Source: Pseudomonas fluorescens (GTDB lineage: Bacteria > Pseudomonadota > Gammaproteobacteria > Pseudomonadales > Pseudomonadaceae). Taken from it: a stretch of 63,544 nt of DNA. The position numbers and the translations under genes are program-made. The DNA lies in NCBI RefSeq assembly GCF_000802965.1, contig NZ_JSAK01000040.1, positions 1-63,544 of the forward strand. Reading direction: 5' to 3'. Positions 7,890 through 16,436 of this stretch are shown here, piece by piece (position 1 is the first letter of the stretch; each line of letters begins with the position of its first letter). The notes under the pieces are model-generated. The model was not told the DNA's origin and did no database searches. It saw only the letters and a program-made list of their open reading frames with translations.

Positions 7890-10811
7890 ATGGATAGTCT
7901 GAATTTCAATTTTGAGGATGCGCAGCGTCTCGTTCCGATCGAAATTTGCTTCGGCGATTTCCAGTTTTTCCCCGCCAAACGGTTGCTGTTGAAAGAAGGG
8001 GGCCGCGTTGAAATCGGTGGTCGTGCGCTCGATATCCTCCTTGTGCTGATCGTCAACGCTGGAAAAGTGGTGAGTAATCGGGAGCTGATTAGGATCGTCT
8101 GGCAGGACGTGGTCGTTGAAGGCAGTAGCCTGCGAGTACATATCTGTGGCTTGCGCAAGGCTCTGTCATGCAGCGACTCGGACGCCAATTTTGTGGTCAA
8201 CGCTCCTGGTCGGGGCTATAGCTTTGTTGCTCCTGTAATTTTGCCGAATCCGGCCCGGCCCAAAGCGCAACTTTTACGTATGCAAGCATGGTCAGCCGAA
8301 GGGCTGCCCCCGCGCTTGACTAGGATGGTCGGTCGGGATGATACGGTTACCTTTCTGGCAAACAACCTGAAACAGCGGCGATTCATCACCATTACAGGTC
8401 CAGGAGGAATGGGTAAAACCACCGTGGCTGTTGCAGTTGCGCACACATTGCTGTCGCACTTCGAGGGGGCTGTGTACTTTCTCGATCTCGGTTCCGTGAC
8501 CGATCCTGCGCTATTGGTGGGCACGCTAGCCACGGCTTTTGGAGTCCTCTGCAAAGGCTCGGATAGCACCCGTGAACTCGTGGTGTTTTTGAAGAACAAA
8601 CGCCTACTCTTGGTTCTTGATAGTTGTGAGCACTTGATTGACGCGGTTGCTGCGCTGACAGAAAGGCTCTTCTGGGAGGCGCGACAATTTTATATTCTCG
8701 CGAGCAGCCGTGAACCTCTTCAAGCGGAAGGTGAGAACGTTCATCGCTTGTGTCCATTGGCTTGCCCGCCAGAGCAAAGCGATCTGTCTGCGGCGAATGC
8801 GTTGGAGTTCCCGGCCGTTCAATTGTTTGTAGATAGGGCTTCGGCCGGTGGTACTCCCCTTGTTCTGAGTGACGACGATGCGCCAGTTGTCGCGCATATC
8901 TGCCGCAAGCTCGACGGCATAGCGTTGGCCATCGAGTTGGGCGCCCGCCGGGTCGAAGCATATGGCATCCAGGGTACTGCCGATTTGTTGAACAGTCGTT
9001 TCAGTCTGTTCTGGAATGGCCGGCGCACTGCACTTCCGCGACACCAGACCCTCAACGCGATGCTCGATTGGAGTTACAGTCTCCTGTCTTCGATGGAGGC
9101 GATGGTGCTACGCCGTCTATCGGTACTCAGTGGAGGTTTTTCTCTCGATACAGCCACAGAAGTGGTGTCGGATTCCGGAGCTGACGAGGCACAGGTCATC
9201 GATATGATTGGGCGATTGGTTTTGAAGTCGTTGATCTCGGCTCAATCTTTCGAACGTACTATGCGTTATCGGCTGCTCGACACCACTCGTGTCTATGCCC
9301 TAGAGAAATTGCGGCAGAGTGACGAGGCTGAAGATATAGCCAAACGGCATGCGCTTTATCAGATTGCACTGTTGGAGCGGCTGGATGTGACCTCTGTCAC
9401 TTTTCTGGAGTACGAGCACGCTCACCGATATCTTGAGCATCTGGGTAATATACGCGCGGCGCTGGAATGGTCATTTTCCGACACGGGAGATCTGACCATC
9501 GGTATCCGCCTTACTGCGGCAACGGTACCGCTGTTTTTGGGGCTGTCGATGCTGAATGAGTGCTTGCGATGGAGTGAGCAGGCGTTATCCGCGCGGGACG
9601 AAGCAGGTGGCAGTGCGCAGGAAATCATTCTGCTAGAAGCGTTCGCCATCTCCTCAATGTTCACTCACGGCAACACCCCGGCGGTGCACACGGCTTTGAT
9701 TCGCGGGATTGATTTGGCAATACGTCTCGACGATGCCCCTCGGCAATTGCGCTTGTTGGCGGGGCTCAACATTTTTTTTACGCGGGTGGGAAATTTTCAG
9801 AGCGCTTTGCTAGTCGCCCACCAGAACATGGAAGTCAGTACACGAGTGTCCGGTCCTGCTGGCATTGCCATGGCGCAATGGATGTTGGGGGTTTCCTGCC
9901 ATCTTGTTGGTCAGCAGGCGCAGGCGCAGCAGCTATGTACGGCCGGGCTGAACATGGTGTCGTCACAACCGCATGGCGATGCTATTTATTTCGGCTACGA
10001 CCATCAGATTCGTGCACTGGTGTCCCTGGCCCGAACCTTGTGGTTGCGGGGTTACCCGGACCAGGCAGTGGTGATTGCCCAACAGGCTCTAGCGGATGCG
10101 CAGAATCTAAAACATCCGGTGACCATCTGCATTTCTTTAATTTACGTGTCTACGGTATTTCTCTGGGTGGGCGATTGGGCTACTGCTGAAAGTACTATCG
10201 ATAAACTGATACTCAACGCCAGCAAAAATGCACTTAATCCGGATCAGGCCGTGGGTATGGGGCTTAAAGGCATTTTGATGATTCGTCAGGGCCATGTGGA
10301 TTGCGGTGTAGTTTTGTTGCAGCAGTGCTTGACTTTATTAACTGAGGAAAATCATCAAGTCCTCAGCACGATGTTCATGAAAAGTCTCGCAGAGGGAATG
10401 GCACTCCGGGGCGAGTTCGACAATGCCCGGCAGATAATCGTTAGCGCACAATGCATGGTCGAAGACAACGGTGAAACATTTGATACCCCAGAATTGCTAC
10501 GCATTGCCGCAGAGATTTATTCAACACAATCGACGCCGGACTTTGATCGAGCGGAGACTTGTATTCAACGTTCGTTGGATTGCGCGTATCGTCAGACTGC
10601 TTTGGGCTGGGAGTTGCGTACTTCTATCACATTGGCTAGGTTGCGCGTTTTGCAGGGGCGCAACAACGAAGCCTACGAGTTGATTTGGCAAGTCTACCGA
10701 CGGTTCAGCGAGGGTTTCGACTCCGTTGATCTGCGCACCGCCAGGCAACTGCTTCACAAACTGCCTCACGCGCGAAACCTGCCAGGCGCCCCTTTGGACA
10801 GTCAAAATTAG
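7890..10811 (+). CDS. Winged-helix / NB-ARC ATPase / TPR transcriptional regulator
   Basis: About 973 residues. An OmpR-type winged helix (roughly residues 10-105, ending in GRGYSFVAPV) precedes an NB-ARC/STAND ATPase. That ATPase has Walker A GPGGMGKTT near residue 170, Walker B LLLVLDSCEHL, and an LALEL-like segment GIALAIELGARR. The last 450 residues are helical repeats of the TPR type. Such proteins are ligand-gated cytoplasmic regulators with a built-in ATP switch. The start is uncertain: ATG at 7890 is used here, a GTG at 7875 is in frame, and neither has a strong ribosome site. The gene converges on the hydrolase gene at 10841. The target genes are unknown. Confidence 0.85.
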   Translation: MDSLNFNFEDAQRLVPIEICFGDFQFFPAKRLLLKEGGRVEIGGRALDILLVLIVNAGKVVSNRELIRIVWQDVVVEGSSLRVHICGLRKALSCSDSDANFVVNAPGRGYSFVAPVILPNPARPKAQLLRMQAWSAEGLPPRLTRMVGRDDTVTFLANNLKQRRFITITGPGGMGKTTVAVAVAHTLLSHFEGAVYFLDLGSVTDPALLVGTLATAFGVLCKGSDSTRELVVFLKNKRLLLVLDSCEHLIDAVAALTERLFWEARQFYILASSREPLQAEGENVHRLCPLACPPEQSDLSAANALEFPAVQLFVDRASAGGTPLVLSDDDAPVVAHICRKLDGIALAIELGARRVEAYGIQGTADLLNSRFSLFWNGRRTALPRHQTLNAMLDWSYSLLSSMEAMVLRRLSVLSGGFSLDTATEVVSDSGADEAQVIDMIGRLVLKSLISAQSFERTMRYRLLDTTRVYALEKLRQSDEAEDIAKRHALYQIALLERLDVTSVTFLEYEHAHRYLEHLGNIRAALEWSFSDTGDLTIGIRLTAATVPLFLGLSMLNECLRWSEQALSARDEAGGSAQEIILLEAFAISSMFTHGNTPAVHTALIRGIDLAIRLDDAPRQLRLLAGLNIFFTRVGNFQSALLVAHQNMEVSTRVSGPAGIAMAQWMLGVSCHLVGQQAQAQQLCTAGLNMVSSQPHGDAIYFGYDHQIRALVSLARTLWLRGYPDQAVVIAQQALADAQNLKHPVTICISLIYVSTVFLWVGDWATAESTIDKLILNASKNALNPDQAVGMGLKGILMIRQGHVDCGVVLLQQCLTLLTEENHQVLSTMFMKSLAEGMALRGEFDNARQIIVSAQCMVEDNGETFDTPELLRIAAEIYSTQSTPDFDRAETCIQRSLDCAYRQTALGWELRTSITLARLRVLQGRNNEAYELIWQVYRRFSEGFDSVDLRTARQLLHKLPHARNLPGAPLDSQN

Positions 10812-10840
10812 CGGCCCTCGCTAAATCCGGCGGTAGGTAA

Positions 10841-11659
10841 TCAGGCCTTACCTCCGAGCATCGCGACGGTTTCGTCGGTGCTCCACAGAGCGTTGGCCAT
10901 GAAGCGGTAATTGATCAACGCCGCTTGATAGCCATCGCCTTCGGGCAGTTTTGGCCCAGCTACGGCATCGCGCACCACAGCGACTTCAAAGCCCTGTTCT
11001 AGTAGATCGCGCAGGTGTGATTCGACGCAAAGGTTGGCGAGCATGCCCACCAGGATCACTTGGTCGATGTGCTGCTTACGTAGTTGCAGAGTCAGGTCGT
11101 TGACTTGCGGGCCGTACAGTTTGTGCGGCGAACAAACGATGGTTTTGTTGTCCTCAATATAGGGTTTGAATTCGGGCATGAAATCACTGCCGGAGTTGAG
11201 AAAGCCTTCCAGGCTCAAGGCGCTGGGGCGATCGAATATCTTGATGTCGTGCTGAAATTGCTCCGCGGGACCCTGGATCTGCCAACGGTGATCATGTGGG
11301 TAATAGTAATGCGGTGATATCGCCACGGTGATATTCGCTGCTTTCGCTGCTTTGAACAAGCGCAGCAAATTGGCCACCAAGTTCTGTTCGGTTACGCTTT
11401 CACCCACAACCGCCCAGGCTTTGCCCTTATCGCTCATGAAGTCGATTTGCGGGTCGATGACGACCAACGCCGCGTGGGCGATGTCGAGTTTCATTGACGA
11501 TTTAGGCAGCGCCGGATTTTTCGGGTCGGCGTATTTTTCTTTGACCGAGGGCGCCGGTTTGTCGTCGGCAAAGGAAGGTAGTGCGGATGCGGCTGCGGCG
11601 ATCACCGCGCCAGCTATAAAGGAGCGGCGGCCAATAATGGGGCGGAATTTGTCGGACAT
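10841..11659 (-). CDS. Exported isochorismatase-family cysteine hydrolase
   Basis: About 272 residues with a twin-arginine signal (GRRSFIAGAVIAAAASA) and then an isochorismatase-like fold. The Asp of VIDPQIDFM, the Lys of SPHKLYGPQ and the Cys of ANLCVESHLR are candidates for the D-K-C triad. The ATG at 11659 has AGGTGA upstream; a GTG nine bases earlier is an alternative. It follows the alpha/beta hydrolase gene by 27 bases on the same strand, likely one transcript. A close paralogue with a different signal peptide is at 54293-55084. The substrate is unknown; an amide or imidic ester is usual for the family. Confidence 0.85.
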   Translation of the reverse strand: MSDKFRPIIGRRSFIAGAVIAAAASALPSFADDKPAPSVKEKYADPKNPALPKSSMKLDIAHAALVVIDPQIDFMSDKGKAWAVVGESVTEQNLVANLLRLFKAAKAANITVAISPHYYYPHDHRWQIQGPAEQFQHDIKIFDRPSALSLEGFLNSGSDFMPEFKPYIEDNKTIVCSPHKLYGPQVNDLTLQLRKQHIDQVILVGMLANLCVESHLRDLLEQGFEVAVVRDAVAGPKLPEGDGYQAALINYRFMANALWSTDETVAMLGGKA

Positions 11660-11686
11660 TTTTATCACCTGTCATTGAAACGCCAA

Positions 11687-12661
11687 TCAGCTATGCAAGA
11701 ACGCCAGCAAGTCCTTGTTTAATTGCTCGCGATGGGTTTCGGTTAGCCCATGGGGCGCACCGGGGTAAACCTTTAAAGTCGCGTTGGGCACCAGCCTTTT
11801 CGAGGCGCGGCCAGCGGCGTCGATGGGCACGATCTGATCGTCGTCGCCATGGATGATGAATGTGGGCTTGTCGAATTTCTTCAGGTCTTGGGTAAAGTCC
11901 TTTTCGGAGAAGGCCTTGATCGTGTCAAAGGTGTTTTTGAAGCCACGGACCATGCCTTGCATCCACCATGAGTTGATCATGCCTTGAGAGGGTTTTGCTC
12001 CTGGGTGATTGAAGCCATAAAACGGTCCGCTGGGGATGTCTATAAACAACTGCGATCGGTCTTGGGTGATTCCCGCGCGAATGCCGTCGAAAACCTTGAT
12101 CGGTGAAGCACCGGGATTTGCGTCAGTTTTCAACATCAGCGGAGGCACAGCGGAAATCAGACAAATTTTCGATACGCGAGATGTACCGTGACGCCCAATG
12201 TAGCGAGCGACTTCGCCACCGCCCGTGGAAAACCCCATCACCGCAATGTTTTTTAGGTTGAGGGTAATGATCACAGTGGCTAAGTCATCAGCGTAGTGAT
12301 CCATGTCATTGCCGTTCCAAGGCTGACTGAAGCGCCCGTGGCCACGCCGACCATGGGTAATGACCCGAAAACCCTGTGAGGCAAGAAAAAATGCCTGTCC
12401 TTTCCAACTGTCCGAATCGAGTGGCCAGCCGTGGCTAAGCGTCACCACCGGACCGCTTTTCGGACCCCAATCCTTGTAATAAAGAACTACGTCATCGATG
12501 GTGGTGATGGTGGCAGAAGTCACGTTTTGGGATTTTGCCGGCGCGGTGGTTTGCGCCTGAACTGCTTTGGGCCGCGCGGAGGCAATCACCACTCCGACGC
12601 CCATTAGCACCATATTTCGTCGTGTCGCTTCATCAGGAGAAAGCTGCATCTGGTCTGTCAT
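11687..12661 (-). CDS. Tat-exported alpha/beta hydrolase, haloperoxidase-like
   Basis: 324 residues with an N-terminal export signal (TRRNMVLMGVGVVIA) and an alpha/beta hydrolase core of the cofactor-free haloperoxidase/arylesterase group. The nucleophile elbow is GFSTGG, the acid lies in HGDDDQIVP and the His in GAPHGLTE. It shares long stretches with the protein at 34594-35580. One difference is in the oxyanion-side loop, ITHGRRGHGRFSQPW here against IAHDRRGHGRSSQPW there. It forms a two-gene unit with the cysteine hydrolase downstream. Confidence 0.85.
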   Translation of the reverse strand: MTDQMQLSPDEATRRNMVLMGVGVVIASARPKAVQAQTTAPAKSQNVTSATITTIDDVVLYYKDWGPKSGPVVTLSHGWPLDSDSWKGQAFFLASQGFRVITHGRRGHGRFSQPWNGNDMDHYADDLATVIITLNLKNIAVMGFSTGGGEVARYIGRHGTSRVSKICLISAVPPLMLKTDANPGASPIKVFDGIRAGITQDRSQLFIDIPSGPFYGFNHPGAKPSQGMINSWWMQGMVRGFKNTFDTIKAFSEKDFTQDLKKFDKPTFIIHGDDDQIVPIDAAGRASKRLVPNATLKVYPGAPHGLTETHREQLNKDLLAFLHS

Positions 12662-12776
12662 TTTCTGACCCCGAGTGCCGGCTATGAAGTTGAATTGCGA
12701 CTTCGTCGACTGTGGCCGTACGAGTCACGCTAGGCGAAAGGTGCTTTCCATGGTTCATCGGGAAGAGGAATGATGG

Positions 12777-13001
12777 TCAAACGAACAGACTTCCCGATAC
12801 CCACTCCATCGTTTCAGTTGCGGTTGACTTCACCGTCAACCCCGTCGCCATTTCGACCCTTTGTGCCACTTCAGGGTCGTCGGCAAATGGCATCAGACTT
12901 GCCTCATCAATGTGCTCCACTGACTGGTGCTTCAGGGAGTATTCAATCGCCAGCCAGAGTGAAATCACTCCAAAAATGTTGAAAATAATCTCGATTATCA
13001 T
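12777..13001 (-). CDS. Small membrane protein paired with CcoN4
   Basis: 74 residues beginning MIIEIIFNIFGVISLWLAIE, a single N-terminal membrane span, with an acidic soluble tail. A GAGGGG ribosome site overlaps the stop codon of the oxidase gene 11 bases upstream, so the two are co-translated. It matches in position and size the small hypothetical gene that follows ccoN4 in P. aeruginosa (PA4134, from memory). A CcoQ-like accessory role is inference. Confidence 0.75.
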   Translation of the reverse strand: MIIEIIFNIFGVISLWLAIEYSLKHQSVEHIDEASLMPFADDPEVAQRVEMATGLTVKSTATETMEWVSGSLFV

Positions 13002-13012
13002 CAGTTCGCCCC

Positions 13013-14440
13013 TCAAGTAATCTGCGCTTCGCGTTCCGCCATTGCCGCATCGGCCATCCGTACTGTTCGCCAGACGTTGTAGGCCAGCAGCAACATGCCA
13101 CTGAGGAAAAACACACCGCCGGCAAAACGCACCACAAACCCAGGGTGACTGGCCTGCAAGGTTTCGACGAAGGAGTAGGTCAGCGTGCCGTCGTCGTTGA
13201 TTGCACGCCACATCAGCCCCTGGGTGATGCCGTTGACCCACATCGAGGCGATGTATAGAACGGTGCCGATACTGGCCAGCCAAAAGTGCGCATTGATCAG
13301 AGCGATGCTGTGCATCTGCTCACGACCGAAAATTTTCGGCACCATGTGGTAGGTCGCGCCGAAGCTGATCATCGCCACCCAACCCAGTGCCCCAGCATGC
13401 ACGTGGCCGATGGTCCAATCGGTGTAGTGGGAAAGGGCGTTGACCGTCTTGATCGCCATCATCGGGCCTTCGAAGGTCGACATGCCGTAGAACGCCAGCG
13501 ACACGACCAGGAAGCGCAGGATCGGGTCGGTGCGCAGCTTATGCCAGGCGCCCGACAGGGTCATCATGCCGTTTATCATGCCGCCCCAGCTTGGTGCCAG
13601 CAGGATGATCGACATTGCCATGCCCAGCGACTGAGCCCAGTCCGGAAGCGCGGTGTAGTGCAGGTGGTGCGGACCGGCCCAGATGTACAGGGTGATCAGC
13701 GCCCAGAAGTGCACGATAGACAGGCGATAGGAGTAGATCGGACGCTCTGCCTGCTTCGGAACGAAGTAGTACATCATCCCCAGAAAGCCGGTGGTCAGGA
13801 AGAAACCCACGGCGTTGTGCCCGTACCACCACTGCACCATGGCGTCAGTCGTCCCGGAATACACTGGATAGGATTTGAACCAGCCCACCGGAATCGAAAG
13901 ATGATTGACCACATGCAGCATCGCGATCACCACAATGAACGCGCCGAAGAACCAGTTGCCGACATAGATGTGTTTGGTCTTGCGTTTCACTACGGTGGTG
14001 AAAAAGACGATGGCATAAGCGACCCAGACCACAGTCATCCACACCGCGCCGGAAAACTCGATTTCCGCGTATTCCTTGGTGGTGGTGTAGCCCAGTGGCA
14101 GGCTGATCAGCATCACCACGATCACCGACTGCCAGCCCCAGAAGGTGAACGCGGCGAGGTTATCCGAGAACAGCCGCACTTGGCAGGTGCGCTGGACGGC
14201 ATAGTAACTGGCAGCGAACTGTGCGCTACCGGCAAACCCGAAAATCACCAGATTGGTATGCAACGGACGCAAACGGCCGAACGTGGTCCATGGCAAGTCG
14301 AGGTTCATCTGCGGCCACACCAGTTGCGAGGCGATCCACACCCCCGTTGTCATCCCCACGACGCCCCAGAACACGGTTGCCACGACAAATTGGCGGACGA
14401 CCTTATAGTTGTAGGCTGGGTTCTCGATCACGATGCTCAT
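13013..14440 (-). CDS. ccoN: Orphan cbb3 oxidase subunit I (CcoN4-like)
   Basis: 475 residues with about 12 membrane spans. The low-spin heme His is in RPLHTNLVIFGFAG; CuB ligands lie in WYGHNAVGFF and AGPHHLHYT; the heme His pair is in GHVHAGALGW. The cross-linked Tyr expected in helix 7 is probably that of IYSYRLSIVHFW. No ccoO, ccoP or ccoQ is nearby, so the subunit must pair with CcoO/P encoded elsewhere, as orphan CcoN subunits do in P. aeruginosa, where CcoN4 isoforms help growth with cyanide or nitrite. Its presence near a cyanide-assimilation operon fits that role. Confidence 0.9.
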   Translation of the reverse strand: MSIVIENPAYNYKVVRQFVVATVFWGVVGMTTGVWIASQLVWPQMNLDLPWTTFGRLRPLHTNLVIFGFAGSAQFAASYYAVQRTCQVRLFSDNLAAFTFWGWQSVIVVMLISLPLGYTTTKEYAEIEFSGAVWMTVVWVAYAIVFFTTVVKRKTKHIYVGNWFFGAFIVVIAMLHVVNHLSIPVGWFKSYPVYSGTTDAMVQWWYGHNAVGFFLTTGFLGMMYYFVPKQAERPIYSYRLSIVHFWALITLYIWAGPHHLHYTALPDWAQSLGMAMSIILLAPSWGGMINGMMTLSGAWHKLRTDPILRFLVVSLAFYGMSTFEGPMMAIKTVNALSHYTDWTIGHVHAGALGWVAMISFGATYHMVPKIFGREQMHSIALINAHFWLASIGTVLYIASMWVNGITQGLMWRAINDDGTLTYSFVETLQASHPGFVVRFAGGVFFLSGMLLLAYNVWRTVRMADAAMAEREAQIT

Positions 14441-14467
14441 TTGGCGGTCTCTCGATGTCCCTCAGAG

Positions 14468-14552
14468 GAATAGTTACGAGGTTTCGCGGAACAAGCTCGT
14501 TAAGAGATGTGAGTATTTAAGGGGTAGGCATGTTAAACGTTGTGAATTGGAC
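14468..14552. repeat. Duplicated ccoN upstream region, copy 2
   Basis: Partner of 7296-7378. The conserved blocks begin about 28 bases upstream of the ccoN4-like start and probably include its promoter. No -24/-12 element was seen here. Confidence 0.7.
14475..14488. promoter_or_regulatory. TACG-N6-CGCG element upstream of ccoN4
   Basis: TACGAGGTTTCGCG lies 35-48 bases before the start codon. It closely resembles the palindromes upstream of nitB (TACGGAGTTTCGTA) and the NitA candidate (TACGAATTTTCGTA). The relic locus keeps the variant TACGATATTTCGCT at 7303-7316. The right half is imperfect, so the link to the nit regulator is tentative. Confidence 0.35.
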
Positions 14553-15047
14553 GTTTTCGCCTAAGGTGTGGATGATCAATAAACAAAACGGCGACCTCCC
14601 TAACTGGCGTAGCGCTGAAGCTCCAGCCGAAAACGCCGATGAGCCTTGTACCGAAACTTTGCTCGTTTATCGAACTGGGGCTGCATGGCCTTTGAGACCT
14701 GGTTCACTTCGGCGTAGCCGGTCAGGCTACCCGGCGATTTCGGAAGGAAACCAGCTGTTCGGTATAAAGGACTTTTACAGCTCAAATCAAGGCAGTGTGA
14801 GTCCTGTCCAATGTACCGATACAGTCCACAGACGTTCGGCATTTTCTATATCGACTGCCCGGTTTAATACTCCGTTGTGGCCTAACTCTAATTCGTTAAT
14901 GGTGGCGATGTTGCAGTCTTCGTAAACCCCACCGAGTCCATTCAGCGCGGCGCTAGTCGCGCACCAGAGGCCGGTCGCGGCGCCCTGATCAAGTGTTTTT
15001 AGGCCTAGCTCCGGCGAGATCCATGGGCAGCGCAGCCGCTCCAGATG
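14553..15047. other. Intergenic, degenerate
   Basis: No intact gene. Positions 14701-14760 are the second block of the duplication shared with 7512-7571. Reading frames on both strands (for example 14530-14925 plus, 14600-14842 minus) show no recognisable family, signal peptide or ribosome site. Confidence 0.5.
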
Positions 15048-15457
15048 TCAACCGATGATGTCCCGATGGACTTCCAGGGCGTTACGTTCCACCCAATTGT
15101 GCGCCAGCAGGCCGTCTGGTCGAATTTCCCACACTGCGGTACCGAGCATCTCAAAGGCGCTGTTGCACGAGCGGGCACCGATAAAACCGCGGTTTTACCG
15201 CTCAGCTTCCAGCGGAAGGCGACTCGGGTACCTTCGGTAATGCTGGAACGCCTCGATGCTGCCAAATTCGAAGTCTTCGATTTTCGCAAGAAAGACGCTT
15301 ATCCATTGAATGAAGGCTTCACTGCCGACAATATCGACTCCACCGGAAGTAATAACGAAGTCTTCGGGTACAAAGCGCGATGCCGCTTGCGGATTTTTTG
15401 CCTGCCAGACTTCACCCAGAAGCTTTCGACAATCTCTACTGCTTTATCGTCTGCCAT
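15048..15457 (-). pseudogene. Broken SnoaL/NTF2-like gene
   Basis: Reading from the ATG at 15457 gives MADDKAVEIVESFW. A frame change then continues as VWQAKNPQAASRFVPEDFVI and GGVDIVGSEAFIQW. Another change gives TEGTRVAFRWKLSG, and a last one gives GTAVWEIRPDGLLAHNW, ending near VHRDIIG. The pieces together form a SnoaL-like (NTF2-fold) protein of about 135 residues with at least two frameshifts. It is divergent from the broken LysR gene, a common arrangement for a regulator and its target. Confidence 0.65.
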
Positions 15458-15557
15458 TTTTAACGCCTCGTTGAGTAAGGCGTTCGATGGTCAGAGTTTG
15501 CAATTCAGAACTCAAACGCATAAATCTAATGGCATCCAGAAGAAAGACGAATTCACC

Positions 15558-16434
15558 ATGCAAGCCAGCGAAATTGAAATCCACCAGCTTCGGTCGCTTA
15601 TCGCGGCGGTGCAGACCGGCAGTTTCAATGTTGCAACACAGGTGGATAGCCCGTTCGCAATCGGCGGTGAGCCAGAAGATCATCCGGCTGGAGGAGATAC
15701 TCGGTCAGCGTGTGTTCGAGCGCAGCAGTCGCGAGTTGACACTGACCCCTGATGGAGAGCGTCTGCTGGTTGGCGCGCGCAAGTTGATGGTGCATTTCGA
15801 CACCTTCTTGCGTGAAATCAGGGAGCCGGCAACCGTCGATCCTCTGCGCCTGGGTATCTCCGAAAACCTAGTGCCCACACAGTTGCCCAGTTGTTGTCGC
15901 ACTTCACCTCGTTGTATCCCGAAATACAGCTGGAGCTCACCACTGGTTTGAGCCATGACCTGCTTGCCGATTACGAAGCCGGACAGTTGGACGTAGTCAT
16001 TGCTAAGCGAAAAATCGGTCCCAACGCTCAAAGGGGCGAATCATCTGGCGCGAGCCTCTGGTATGGATTGCCGCCAACGACTACGAAATCGAAGCGTCAA
16101 GCCTATACGCCTGGTGGTGATGCGACCACCCTGCGCGTATAGGGCAATCATGATAGATGCCCTGGCCTCTGTCCGCAGGGAATTGACCTCAGCCTGTCTG
16201 GCTAGCAACCTGATCAGCGCGCAAGCCGCAGTGATAGACGAGTTGGGCATTACCGCATTGGGTGCGTCGTTCCTGCAGGAAGGGATGCGGATACTGGGGC
16301 CGTCTGAAAAATTGCCGACCTTGCACAGCACAGAGGTCGCGGTAATTGGCGCCGAGGCTCGCACTGAACATCTCGTCCAGGCCTTGGTAGCACTGCTCAC
16401 CGAAGAGCTGCAGGCAGGTACCCGCCCGACGTGA
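15558..16434 (+). pseudogene. Broken LysR-family regulator
   Basis: The three plus-strand frames must be combined. The start IEIHQLRSLIAAVQTGSF shifts to RSQSAVSQKIIRLEEILGQR, the DNA-binding helix-turn-helix. It shifts again near 15890 to LLSHFTSLYPEIQLELTTGL and further on to ALGASFLQEGMRILGPS and a normal-looking LysR C-terminus. At least three frameshifts remove function. It ends two bases before the stop of the convergent sigma54-regulator gene. Confidence 0.8.
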
Positions 16435-16436
16435 TT

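Noticed and set aside
13286..14473. A 395-codon plus-strand reading frame opposite ccoN
   Set aside because: It is His/Gln/Arg-rich with no family features and lies fully antisense to a clear oxidase gene; long antisense frames are common in GC-rich DNA.
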